NCBI RefSeq assembly: GCF_014645515.1
Contig: NZ_BMLW01000013.1
Location: 1 to 64,000 of the forward strand
From: Oceanobacillus neutriphilus
Lineage (GTDB): Bacteria; Bacillota; Bacilli; Bacillales; Amphibacillaceae
Length of the DNA stretch: 64,000 nt
Direction of reading: 5' to 3'
Shown here: piece after piece, positions 35,461 to 43,964 of the stretch
Position numbering within the stretch: position 1 is the first letter of the stretch
How the letters are laid out: each line of letters opens with the position of its first letter
The notes under the pieces: model-generated
Database searches by the model: none
What the model was told of the DNA's origin: nothing
The model's input: the letters and a program-made list of their open reading frames with translations, nothing else
Position numbers and translations under genes: made by a program

Positions 35461-35673
35461 GTTCTTTTCATTATTACATTTATTCATATAACATAATCTA
35501 ACTACATTATTTAATAGTTTCATTTTCACCCGGATATTTTCAAAGGGAAAGGGAGCCATTTAAGAATTCCTTTCCCTATTTATATTATAAAGATAGCGTT
35601 CTATATTAAAGCTTGATTATGTTCGCCTGTGATATTTCATTAAAGCAGCAAATAGCTGAAGGTTTAAAATGAA

Positions 35674-36000
35674 TCAGCTTCGAATTTGGTTCCAGTCACT
35701 TTTTAACAAGGAAAAAGAGTAGTGGTCGTAATATTTTCCTCTGAATAAATGCTTCTCCCTATAAATACCTTCATTCTTAAACCCGAGTCTTTCTAATAAT
35801 TTGACAGAATTAACATTTTCTAAAGCAACATATGCGTTAATTCTGTTCAATGCCATATTATTAAAACCACTTTCTATTGCACTTATTAATGCCTCTTTCA
35901 TATACCCTTGTCCCCAGTATTCATGCAATCCCACCAGGCCCTCAATCGGGTAATACCGCATCATGTGTGCTAAAACCTTATAATACGTACTTTCATTCAC
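35674..36000 (-). pseudogene. Broken GNAT acetyltransferase, copy 2
   Basis: 108 residues open, but family homology begins only at about residue 27 (EYWGQGYMKEALISAIESG) and runs to LLKSDWN, again the C-terminal half. The preceding 25 residues do not look like the family. The N-terminal half of a normal 180-residue enzyme is missing. Confidence 0.7.
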
Positions 36001-36081
36001 TCTAATTACTTACTTTCAACTTGTTTCATACCAATTTTAGGCTTGAAATAGTCATTAAAAACCTAACAAAAACCGAATGTT

Positions 36082-36210
36082 CTAATTAAATAAAACAACA
36101 TCATCCGCGTTTCCAATATACGGTATTTTATCTATTTGCTCTTTAACTGCTGCTAAATCAGATGGCCTAAGTTTTATTAAACAATCGCGCCCGTTTGATG
36201 AACAAAAACA
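36082..36210 (-). pseudogene. Orphan C-terminal gene fragment
   Basis: An open frame without start reads NGRDCLIKLRPSDLAAVKEQ then IDKIPYIGNADDVVLFN and a stop. It looks protein-like but I cannot place it in a family. It lies directly downstream of a GNAT gene in a zone with other fragments. Confidence 0.25.
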
Positions 36211-36215
36211 TTATT

Positions 36216-36722
36216 TTAAACTTCTCTGGAATATCTTAGTTTTATACGCGCTGGAAACTCTGGATAAACTTTTGGAATATTTTCAGATTGAAATTTGAAG
36301 CCTTTGGATTTGTAAAAGGGAATTCCTTTCATATTTCCTTTTTGAATAAATACCCACTGACTTTGGGCACCATATTCTTCTTTTTGTTGTTTCGTTATTG
36401 TATTTAGTAATCCTGAGCCGATACCTTCATTTCTTCTATCCGGGTCAGCGTATATTACGAATAATTCCCCAATCTCTTCATCAATCATTCCACCGCCTGC
36501 AGCACCAACCACTTTTCCGTTTTCGATAGCTACAAAATATCCACCCCAGTCACGATTTGACTCCGATACTTCTCTTAGTATTCTCGCGCGATTATAAACC
36601 CTAATAACTTTTTCAATCCACTCTTTTGAGTGAGTTTCCCCATATGTCGCCCAATAAGCTCTAATACACACGCTTGAAATTCCTTTAACGTGACTATCAT
36701 TTGCCTTCATAATTTGTATCAA
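36216..36722 (-). CDS. GNAT family N-acetyltransferase
   Basis: 168 residues from a TTG at 36722 behind AGAGGGG. The acetyl-CoA loop is DPDRRNEGIGSGLLN (about 98-112), followed by FYKSKGFKFQ. Unrelated to the two broken copies nearby. Acceptor unknown. Confidence 0.72.
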   Translation of the reverse strand: MIQIMKANDSHVKGISSVCIRAYWATYGETHSKEWIEKVIRVYNRARILREVSESNRDWGGYFVAIENGKVVGAAGGGMIDEEIGELFVIYADPDRRNEGIGSGLLNTITKQQKEEYGAQSQWVFIQKGNMKGIPFYKSKGFKFQSENIPKVYPEFPARIKLRYSREV

Positions 36723-36840
36723 ATAGATTCCCCTCTCTTTGGACAACGTTATTTTAGGATATTATTGTTAAGCAATTGGCCCATTTGAGGAAGATCAAGG
36801 ATGATTTAACCACACGTTAAAATTTGATGTGGACAGTACT

Positions 36841-37629
36841 TTAAGAGACAGGAACATACATACACAAAAAAAGATTTTCGTTTCCATCCACGTGGGTAGC
36901 GGAATGAATTCGGAAATGATTGGTTTGGCCTTGCTCATCATTTATAGAAATGAAACTAACCTTCTTCTGCTTAATTTGGTGCTGTTCCCATAGATTTTGA
37001 AACAACTTGCTTTGCTGTTTTAGTTTTAAAAGGAGTTGATTAAGAATGGGGTCCTCCGGAAAGCGGTCAAAAATGCCCCGAAAGACTGCAACCGAATAAG
37101 TTGAAAACTCGTCCCAATTTTGAATACGATCCATAATACTTCCTTCCAAAAATAGGAGTTGTAGTAAATACCGTTCTTCGGAAGCACAAGAAGAAAACGG
37201 AAAAAGCATTGTTTCCGCCCCTTGATTCCAAAAAATAACCTTGGAACGCTGATCTGTAATGAAGGATGGAAATGCTAAATCGTAGATTGTAGCTTGTAAT
37301 GAATCATTATATTGTTCTTCATCATTCGGCAATGATAATGCTTCATTATACGCTAAGTTGAAAAGATGTTCTTTCTCGTCAGGACTAAGCTGTAACGCCT
37401 GACCAATATTGATTAAAACATCCCGCGAAGGTTGAATGTCTTTTCCCTGTTCTAACCATGTATAATACGTCACACTAACGTGGCTAAGATAAGCAACCTC
37501 TTCCCGGCGCAACCCCGGCGTTCTGCGTCGCCCTGAAGTCATGTGAATACCGGCTTCTTCAGGCTGAACCCGTTCTCGCCTGGATTTTAAAAATTGCCCA
37601 AATACCTTGGAGTGTACACTTTTTTGCAT
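36841..37629 (-). CDS. Helix-turn-helix regulator with MmyB-like ligand domain
   Basis: 262 residues: an XRE helix-turn-helix at 9-80 (LKSRRERVQPE ... RRTPGLRREEVAYLSHVSVTYYTWLEQGKD) and a PAS-like MmyB ligand-binding domain (FITDQRSKVIFWNQGAE). In actinobacteria the domain binds fatty acids or aldehydes. It is divergent from an aldo/keto reductase and very probably controls it. Confidence 0.85.
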   Translation of the reverse strand: MQKSVHSKVFGQFLKSRRERVQPEEAGIHMTSGRRRTPGLRREEVAYLSHVSVTYYTWLEQGKDIQPSRDVLINIGQALQLSPDEKEHLFNLAYNEALSLPNDEEQYNDSLQATIYDLAFPSFITDQRSKVIFWNQGAETMLFPFSSCASEERYLLQLLFLEGSIMDRIQNWDEFSTYSVAVFRGIFDRFPEDPILNQLLLKLKQQSKLFQNLWEQHQIKQKKVSFISINDEQGQTNHFRIHSATHVDGNENLFLCMYVPVS

Positions 37630-37846
37630 AATATTTGATTCATTCCTTTCTCATTGCATTATCAGTATAGCTTTCATTTTGCTTTAGATAAAATGATTTG
37701 TCCAACTTAACTGGTTGATACAGGTGTTTTAATATGGGCAAATTTTACATCCTGTTACTACCATTACTAGTATAAACATGCAGTGGTTATAGCCACGTTT
37801 ATTCGTTAAGATAAAACCATATCACAAATTAAAGGAGGACATTCTA

Positions 37847-38812
<966 letters not shown>

Positions 38813-38856
38813 TTAAACAAATTTATTGTTTGAAATGTTAATAGGTATCTAAACAA

Positions 38857-38899
38857 AAAGTCTTAGGCTATTCTTCTGAAATGTAGTCTAAGCTTTTTT
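38857..38899 (+). terminator. Imperfect hairpin after the aldo/keto reductase
   Basis: AAGTCTTAGGCT and AGTCTAAGCTT pair with mismatches and are followed by a T-run. Confidence 0.4.
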
Positions 38900-39009
38900 C
38901 ATGGCTTTTTCCAAGAAAGCGCCTGCCGTCCTTATTCCGCAAAATTGCCCGTTTGTTGAATTATCTTAATCGAGTTTTTAAGGTAATTCTATCAGATTTT
39001 ATTAATACT

Positions 39010-39060
39010 TTACACATACAAATATTCCAATACTTCATCTTCAAATTGTGACATGCTCAT
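39010..39060 (-). pseudogene. 16-codon truncated reading frame
   Basis: GAGGAGAG precedes ATG, then SMSQFEDEVLEYLYV and a stop. A good ribosome binding site with an early stop suggests the start of a gene cut short, in the same scar as the fragment upstream. Confidence 0.3.
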
Positions 39061-39085
39061 CTCTCCTCATTATTAATGTAACCTT

Positions 39086-39460
39086 TTATTCAAATGTTTT
39101 AGTTACATCCAATATATCATTACTTTCTTCTTGATAATCGGGCTCATCATTTAGTAATTTTTGATCTTCCGCTTGTAGCTTCGACTCATTACAACCCAAG
39201 TCTTTATAGCATTCAGTGTCAATCAAATCTCCATCTTCATACTTATAATATCTTTCATATTTTTCGGGGCTTGAATCTTTATTCCAAGCAACTTCCGTAT
39301 TTTCACCCTTCACAAGAATGTAAATATATTTATCTTTCCATGTTTTTATTTCCGTTGCAGCTCTTATATCTTCAACGGAAACTGATTCACTTTCTGTACC
39401 CGAAAAAATATTTCCGTTTTCTTTCTTAAATGGTTCTTTGTCAAATGTGGTGTTGGAATA
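39086..39460 (-). pseudogene. 5'-truncated gene remnant
   Basis: The frame is open from 39460 to the stop at 39086 (about 124 codons) but has no ATG in its first 45 codons; a GTG at 39313 lacks a ribosome binding site. The sequence is acidic (KYEDGDLIDTECYKDLGC, then EDQKLLNDEPDYQEESND). The first residues, YSNTTFDKEPFKKENG, could be what follows a lipobox. Family not recognised. It begins exactly where an integrase remnant starts on the other strand. Confidence 0.45.
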
Positions 39461-39469
39461 TCATTCCTC

Positions 39470-39631
39470 CACCTCTTTATTTATAAGCTTGCTTTAATAC
39501 AAGCTTTACCTCTTGTTGCCATTAAAGAACGCCTAGGGCATTCGTCTATTACAACGACAATTGATGTTTATGGTCACTTGTTCCCTAACAAGCAAAGAGA
39601 AACTGCTGATAGATTGGATACTTTTTTCTAA
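39470..39631 (+). pseudogene. Tyrosine recombinase (integrase) C-terminal remnant
   Basis: Codons 39512-39631 read LPLVAIKERLGHSSITTTID followed by VYGHLFPNKQRETADRLD and a stop, the end of a phage/ICE integrase with the LGHxSI..T box and the catalytic Tyr in DVYGHLF. The N-terminal nine tenths are gone. It lies about 140 bases from the 3' end of a tRNA-Leu gene, a usual integration site. Confidence 0.8.
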
Positions 39632-39769
39632 AAACCGAATGTTTCATTTTTCCCATAAATTGGATTAGGCACAAAACATAAAAAAAACACTCATTTCACA
39701 TAGTAAAAGGAGCGCATAAAAAAATATCAAAGGTCTGAAACCCTTGATATAGTTCGTCTTATAATTTGA

Positions 39770-39853
39770 TGCGGTCAAGAGGATTTGAACCTCCACGGGT
39801 TATTCACCCACCAGGCCCTCAACCTGGCGCGTCTGCCATTCCGCCATGACCGC
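39770..39853 (-). tRNA. tRNA-Leu (GAG)
   Basis: Minus strand, acceptor GCGGTCA with TGACCGC, anticodon loop TTGAGGG (GAG), long variable arm. CCA not encoded. Last gene of the array and next to the integrase remnant. Confidence 0.95.
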
Positions 39854-39862
39854 ATGATATGA

Positions 39863-39947
39863 TGCGGATGAAGGGAGTCGAACCCCCACGTCCTTAACGG
39901 ACACTGGAGCCTGATTCCAGCGCGTCTGCCAATTCCGCCACATCCGC
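39863..39947 (-). tRNA. tRNA-Leu (CAG)
   Basis: Minus strand, acceptor GCGGATG with CATCCGC, anticodon loop ATCAGGC (CAG), long variable arm with GTCCGTTAAGGAC. Confidence 0.95.
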
Positions 39948-39959
39948 AAAATATGAAAA

Positions 39960-40036
39960 TGGTGAGCCATGAAGGATTCGAACCTTCGACCCTCTGATTA
40001 AAAGTCAGATGCTCTACCGACTGAGCTAATGGCTCC
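39960..40036 (-). tRNA. tRNA-Lys (UUU)
   Basis: Minus strand, acceptor GGAGCCA with TGGCTCA, anticodon loop CTTTTAA (UUU), CCA encoded. Its first 27 bases recur 154 bases upstream at 40164-40191. Confidence 0.95.
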
Positions 40037-40163
40037 TGTGTTTAATGGAGTGTCGCTTTATTTATTGCACCTTATTTTGGTGGACCCCTGCATCTGCATG
40101 CCTTCGCTTTGAAGTAAATGCTTCGGGGTTACTCGAAGCTTATTCGGCAGAAGTTTTGCTCGT

Positions 40164-40191
40164 TGCTCTACCGACTGAGCTAATGGCTCCT
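40164..40191 (-). repeat. Partial copy of the tRNA-Lys 5' part
   Basis: 28 bases identical to 40010-40037 (acceptor 5' strand, D arm and one flanking base). The anticodon and T arms are absent, replaced by GC-richer sequence with short TTCG repeats (40078-40163). It cannot be a tRNA. It looks like a footprint of recombination in the array. Confidence 0.85.
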
Positions 40192-40270
40192 AAATAAATA
40201 CCACTTTTTAAACAAAAAAATACTATTAACGTGAATAGTATTAGCATGTACATCTTCTAAAAAATAAAAA

Positions 40271-40345
40271 TGGCTGGGCCACTAGGATTCGAACCTAGGG
40301 TACACGGGATCAAAACCCGATGCCTTACCGCTTGGCTATGGCCCA
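40271..40345 (-). tRNA. tRNA-Gln (UUG)
   Basis: Minus strand, acceptor TGGGCCA with TGGCCCA, anticodon loop TTTTGAT (UUG), CCA encoded. Confidence 0.95.
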
Positions 40346-40352
40346 ACTATAA

Positions 40353-40429
40353 TGGCGGTCCGGACGGGACTCGAACCCGCGACCTCCTGCGTGACAGGCA
40401 GGCATTCTAACCAACTGAACTACCGGACC
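40353..40429 (-). tRNA. tRNA-Asp (GUC)
   Basis: Minus strand, acceptor GGTCCGG with CCGGACC, anticodon loop CTGTCAC (GUC), CCA encoded. Confidence 0.95.
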
Positions 40430-40457
40430 AACTATTTATTTTAATTTTTAAGAAAGA

Positions 40458-40529
40458 TGACCCGTACGGGATTCGAACCCGTGTTACCGCCGTGAAAGGG
40501 CGGTGTCTTAACCGCTTGACCAACGGGCC
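40458..40529 (-). tRNA. tRNA-Glu (UUC)
   Basis: Minus strand, acceptor GGCCCGT with ACGGGTC (one G-T pair), anticodon loop CTTTCAC (UUC). CCA not encoded. Confidence 0.95.
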
Positions 40530-40545
40530 ACTATGAAAATTTAAA

Positions 40546-40636
40546 TGGCGGAGAAGGAGGGATTTGAACCCTCGCGCCGCTTACACGACCTACACCCTTA
40601 GCAGGGGCGCCTCTTCAGCCACTTGAGTACTTCTCC
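40546..40636 (-). tRNA. tRNA-Ser (GCU)
   Basis: Minus strand, acceptor GGAGAAG with CTTCTCC, anticodon loop CTGCTAA (GCU), long variable arm, CCA encoded. Confidence 0.95.
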
Positions 40637-40643
40637 ACATTAA

Positions 40644-40718
40644 TGGCTCCACAGGTAGGATTCGAACCTACGACCGATCGGTTAACAGCCGATTGCTCTA
40701 CCACTGAGCTACTGTGGA
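40644..40718 (-). tRNA. tRNA-Asn (GUU)
   Basis: Minus strand, acceptor TCCACAG with CTGTGGA, anticodon loop CTGTTAA (GUU), CCA encoded. First gene of the Asn-Ser-Glu-Asp-Gln-Lys-Leu-Leu array, the counterpart of the B. subtilis trnS cluster beside ydcK. Confidence 0.95.
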
Positions 40719-40776
40719 ATGTAAAAGTATACAGTCACTTGCTATGTAATAACTTGATTACGCAACAACAAGAAAT

Positions 40777-40805
40777 ATCATACAATATATCCTGTTTTTT
40801 GTCAA
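40777..40805 (-). promoter_or_regulatory. Strong promoter of the tRNA array
   Basis: On the minus strand TTGACA and TATGAT are exactly 17 bases apart, about 60 bases ahead of tRNA-Asn. Confidence 0.75.
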
Positions 40806-40972
40806 TAAAAACTTCAAAAGTTTTTCTATGCTTCAAAAGTTAATCATAACTCTGTGCAATTCGACAATGCCTGACGACAGGTTATTCTCTAGTTAGAAAA
40901 ACTGTCATTTCGTATCAGCTTCATTAATTTATCATGTAAAATATTATTCGTCAATACTTATTGCAAAAAAAT

Positions 40973-41428
40973 TTAAACCAGCTTCAATTTCCCTCTGCAT
41001 TTGCCGCATCGGTATCTGGATACATCTACTTTTCTTACCCTTTTATAAACAGCGTTACAATTTCGACACTCATATGTATAACGGTAACGCTTCTCTTCAG
41101 AGGGCAGTTGTTTACAATGCCGGGGAGATCCTGTTTTTGCAAGCAATTCTCTAAAATCTCTATCCCGGTGCCCGTATCCCTTTCCTTCAATATGCAAATG
41201 ATAATGACAAAGTTCGTGCTTAATAATACCGTGAAGTTCTTCCTTTTCAAATTCAAAGGCATATTTAGGGTTTAATTCAATGATCCGTCTGCTTGGAATA
41301 TATCTTCCGCCAGTGGTCCGCAAACGGGCATTAAATTGGACTTTGTCAATAAACGGCTTATTAAAATACGTCTCCGATAACTGGTTTACCAGTTGATATA
41401 ATTCCTTATCAGATATTGGATTCATCAT
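40973..41428 (-). CDS. ydcK: SprT-like zinc metalloprotease-type protein
   Basis: 151 residues from the ATG at 41428, nine bases past AGGAG; the ATG three codons earlier touches that site. The SprT core has HELCHYH (about 72-78), the zinc-binding HExxH-like motif, followed by YGHRDRDFRELL and a C-terminal zinc ribbon (YECRNC ... YRCGKC). Position between the tRNA array and tex is the same as in B. subtilis. Bacterial role unknown; eukaryotic relatives cut DNA-protein crosslinks. Confidence 0.88.
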   Translation of the reverse strand: MMNPISDKELYQLVNQLSETYFNKPFIDKVQFNARLRTTGGRYIPSRRIIELNPKYAFEFEKEELHGIIKHELCHYHLHIEGKGYGHRDRDFRELLAKTGSPRHCKQLPSEEKRYRYTYECRNCNAVYKRVRKVDVSRYRCGKCRGKLKLV

Positions 41429-41716
41429 ACGTTTCATCTCCTGAAAACTAAAATCATACTTCTTTCCGCAGAGTTTTCCTCTGCCCTATCGTATATTCAA
41501 AAACTTACTTCCTATACGTTATTGATTATACGCTATTAGAAATCTTAATAACTCAACTTTCGCACTTGAGAATAAGCATCTATACCCTCCTATTCCAGGA
41601 TGAACATGGTCTCTATTAACATGCTTGCTTTTAGTTAATTCATCTTTTTATTTTTTGAACAGGTTATTGTGTATAGCTTCCGCTCTGGCCAACCACTACG
41701 CTTTCCATGGGGACGG

Positions 41717-41765
41717 CTTCAGCTAACTTTTTCCAAGTGCTCTTCTTGGCAAAAGTTAGCTGAAG
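41717..41765. repeat. Long hairpin inside the MITE-like element
   Basis: CTTCAGCTAACTTTT (41717-41731) pairs with 41751-41765 over 15 bp; CCAAG/CTTGG extends the stem inward and imperfect CCATGGGGAC/GTGCCCCTAGG extends it outward. Two smaller stems follow (TCGCAAC/GTTGCGA and GCGTTG/CAACGC). Confidence 0.75.
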
Positions 41766-41809
41766 AACGTGCCCCTAGGCAGGCTAAGGTCGCAACGTCC
41801 TGGGGTTGC

Positions 41810-41829
41810 GATTACTCACCCCATGAAAA
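41810..41829. repeat. Dispersed repeat core, copy 1
   Basis: GATTACTCACCCCATGAAAA, identical to 52869-52888; weaker similarity (GTTGNNGCA) continues past it. Both copies lie in non-coding DNA. Confidence 0.75.
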
Positions 41830-42115
41830 GCGTTGTTGCAACGCCTGCATTAATTAGTACGTCCTGTACGTCGAAAGCAAAACGGGGCGCCGTAGCGGTC
41901 GCTTTACACTTTACCTTTTTTCTGGGTAGAGTTTATGCTTTGTCAAGAAATAGATGGAAGGAACAATCAACACCTGTCTCTATGATAGGCAAGTTATTTT
42001 TTAAGGTGCGAAAGTTGAGTTAATAAAAAAAGCAGGTCCATTTATTCCTTGTCTTAACAAACAGAAATATAAATTTAAGAACGTCCATTCTATTATAATA
42101 CGTTTTATTACAGAA

Positions 42116-42150
42116 TTCAATTCTCATTTAATTTACCTAATTGAGAATTG
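42116..42150. repeat. 10-bp inverted repeat upstream of katA
   Basis: TCAATTCTCA and TGAGAATTGA around 15 bases. Function not evident; the rest of 42026-42318 shows nothing else. Confidence 0.4.
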
Positions 42151-42318
42151 ATAGAATCTTTCTTCCAGAGACTCACTTCTAAAAAAAAGCATATAGAACT
42201 TTTCTCTTTATTACTGATTGATACGTTTTTAACCGCCAGTACAGAACTTAATTATAATATCAAAAAAGTCATATAAATAACATAGAATATTAATAGCAAT
42301 CTACTAGTAATTATGTTA

Positions 42319-42333
42319 TTATAATAATTGTAT
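42319..42333 (+). promoter_or_regulatory. PerR-box-like operator of katA
   Basis: TTATAATAATTGTAT agrees with the PerR box TTATAATNATTATAA in 12 of 14 fixed positions and overlaps a TATAAT -10 sequence (42320-42325). PerR derepression by peroxide is known for Bacillus katA. Confidence 0.6.
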
Positions 42334-42362
42334 TTAATATCTATTTAGGAGGGAAACTATTT

Positions 42363-43850
42363 ATGAGTGAGAAAAGAAAAATGACCACTGCATTTGGGGC
42401 TCCTGTTCCAAATGATGATGATTCCAAAACGGCCGGTAAACGTGGTCCATTATTAATGGAAGACTTTTGGTTCCTTGAAAAACTTGCACACTTTGATCGT
42501 GAAGTAATTCCTGAACGTCGTATGCACGCAAAAGGATCTGGTGCGTATGGAACATTAACAATTACAAACGACATTACAAAATATACAAAAGCAAAAATCT
42601 TCTCTGAGGTTGGCAAGAAAACAGATATGTTTATCCGTTTCTCCACTGTCGCTGGTGAGCGTGGGGCGGCTGATGCTGAACGTGATATCCGCGGAACTGC
42701 TATGAAGTTCTATACAGAAGAAGGTAATTGGGATTTAGTTGGTAACAACACGCCTGTATTCTTTATGAGAGACCCTAAACGTTTCCCTGACTTGAACCAC
42801 GTTGTTAAACGCGATCCAAAAACAAACATGAAGAATGCTGATGCAAACTGGGATTTCTGGTCTAACTTACCGGAAGCACTTCATCAGGTTACTGTTGTTA
42901 TGTCTGACCGCGGTATTCCAAAATCTTACCGTAACATGCATTTATTCGGAAGCCATGCGTACAGCTTATACAATGAAAACAACGAACGTGTATGGGTGAA
43001 ATTCCACTTTAAAACACAACAAGGAATTGAAAACCTTACAAACGAAGAAGCAGCAAAAATTGTCGGTGGAGACCGTGAAAGTCACCAACGTGATTTATAT
43101 ACTGCTATTGAAGAAGGCAATTTCCCTAAATGGAAAATGTACATTCAAGTAATGACAGAAGAAGAAGCTAAAAATATGCCTTACAACCCATTTGATTTAA
43201 CAAAAGTATGGTATAAAGATGAATTCCCGCTTATTGAAGTTGGTGAATTAGAGCTTAATCAAAACCCTGAAAATTATTTTGAAGAGGTAGAGCAGGCAGC
43301 ATTTGCTCCTACGAACATCGTTCCTGGAATCGGGTTCTCTCCAGATAAAATGTTACAGGGCCGCCTCTTCTCTTATGGAGATGCACAGCGTTACCGTCTT
43401 GGTGTTAACCATTGGCAAATTCCGGTTAACTATCCGAAAAACGCGAAAAACTTCCATCCATACCACCGCGATGGTGCAATGCGCGTAATGCCTTACCAAG
43501 GTGGACAAGTCAGCTACAGCCCGAACCAATATGGCGAGTGGGAAGACAGTAAAGAGCATCAGGAGCCTGCATTACAACTGGGTGCAGATGTCGATTACTA
43601 TGACTTTGATGAAGATGACAGTCTTTACTATGAACAGCCAGGTAAGCTATTCCGCCTAATGTCTGATAAGCAGAAACAACTGCTTTTCCAAAACACAGCG
43701 GATGATATTGCTCCTGCATCAAAATCAGTCAAGCTTCGTCACATCAACAACTGCTATAAAGCAGATCCGGATTACGGTAAAGGTGTTGCAGAAGCAATTG
43801 GCATCTCTCTTGATGAAGTAGAAGCAGCAAATGAAGCATCTGTAAAATAA
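42363..43850 (+). CDS. katA: Vegetative-type heme catalase
   Basis: 495 residues, small-subunit clade length. The distal His lies in [12 protein letters not shown] (about 59), the Asn in VGNNTPVFF (about 132) and the proximal heme Tyr in [12 protein letters not shown] (about 341). It converts hydrogen peroxide to water and oxygen. AGGAGGG before ATG. The PerR-like box and its isolation as a single gene fit peroxide induction. It is convergent with tex. Confidence 0.95.
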   Translation: MSEKRKMTTAFGAPVPNDDDSKTAGKRGPLLMEDFWFLEKLAHFDREVIPERRMHAKGSGAYGTLTITNDITKYTKAKIFSEVGKKTDMFIRFSTVAGERGAADAERDIRGTAMKFYTEEGNWDLVGNNTPVFFMRDPKRFPDLNHVVKRDPKTNMKNADANWDFWSNLPEALHQVTVVMSDRGIPKSYRNMHLFGSHAYSLYNENNERVWVKFHFKTQQGIENLTNEEAAKIVGGDRESHQRDLYTAIEEGNFPKWKMYIQVMTEEEAKNMPYNPFDLTKVWYKDEFPLIEVGELELNQNPENYFEEVEQAAFAPTNIVPGIGFSPDKMLQGRLFSYGDAQRYRLGVNHWQIPVNYPKNAKNFHPYHRDGAMRVMPYQGGQVSYSPNQYGEWEDSKEHQEPALQLGADVDYYDFDEDDSLYYEQPGKLFRLMSDKQKQLLFQNTADDIAPASKSVKLRHINNCYKADPDYGKGVAEAIGISLDEVEAANEASVK

Positions 43851-43860
43851 TCACTAATAA

Positions 43861-43907
43861 AAAATGAAGATCTCTCTCCTATCTAAGGCGAGAATCTTCA
43901 TTTTTTT
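43861..43907 (+). terminator. Terminator of katA
   Basis: AAAATGAAGAT pairs with ATCTTCATTTT, followed by a T-run. Confidence 0.75.
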
Positions 43908-43912
43908 ATTAG

Positions 43913-43944
43913 AAAAGGAACTTCATGCTGTTGAAGTTCCTTTT
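43913..43944 (-). terminator. Terminator of tex
   Basis: AAAAGGAACTTCA and TGAAGTTCCTTTT form a 13-bp stem with a six-base loop, directly after the katA terminator; works on either strand. Confidence 0.7.
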
Positions 43945-43964
43945 CTTTTTATTAATTATTCTAT

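Larger units (their letters stand above)
41551..42020. mobile_element. 470-bp non-autonomous element (MITE-like)
   Basis: Ends are perfect 15-bp inverted repeats, ACTCAACTTTCGCAC (41551-41565) and its complement (42006-42020), flanked by TAATA on both sides (41546-41550 and 42021-42025), a five-base target duplication. No transposase is encoded. Inside are several hairpins and a 20-base segment shared with 52869-52888. It would need a transposase supplied from elsewhere. The family is not identified. Confidence 0.8.

Noticed and set aside
40078-40191. Possible ninth tRNA (second tRNA-Lys)
   Set aside because: Only the acceptor 5' strand and D arm are present; no anticodon stem or T loop can be formed.
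40643-40843. 66-codon frame over tRNA-Asn
   Set aside because: It is antisense to the tRNA gene and its promoter.
41669-42023. Two short frames inside the 470-bp element, considered as a transposase remnant
   Set aside because: No transposase motif or ribosome binding site; the sequence is dominated by hairpins.
43303-43488. Open frames within katA on both strands
   Set aside because: They are shadows of the well-supported catalase frame.
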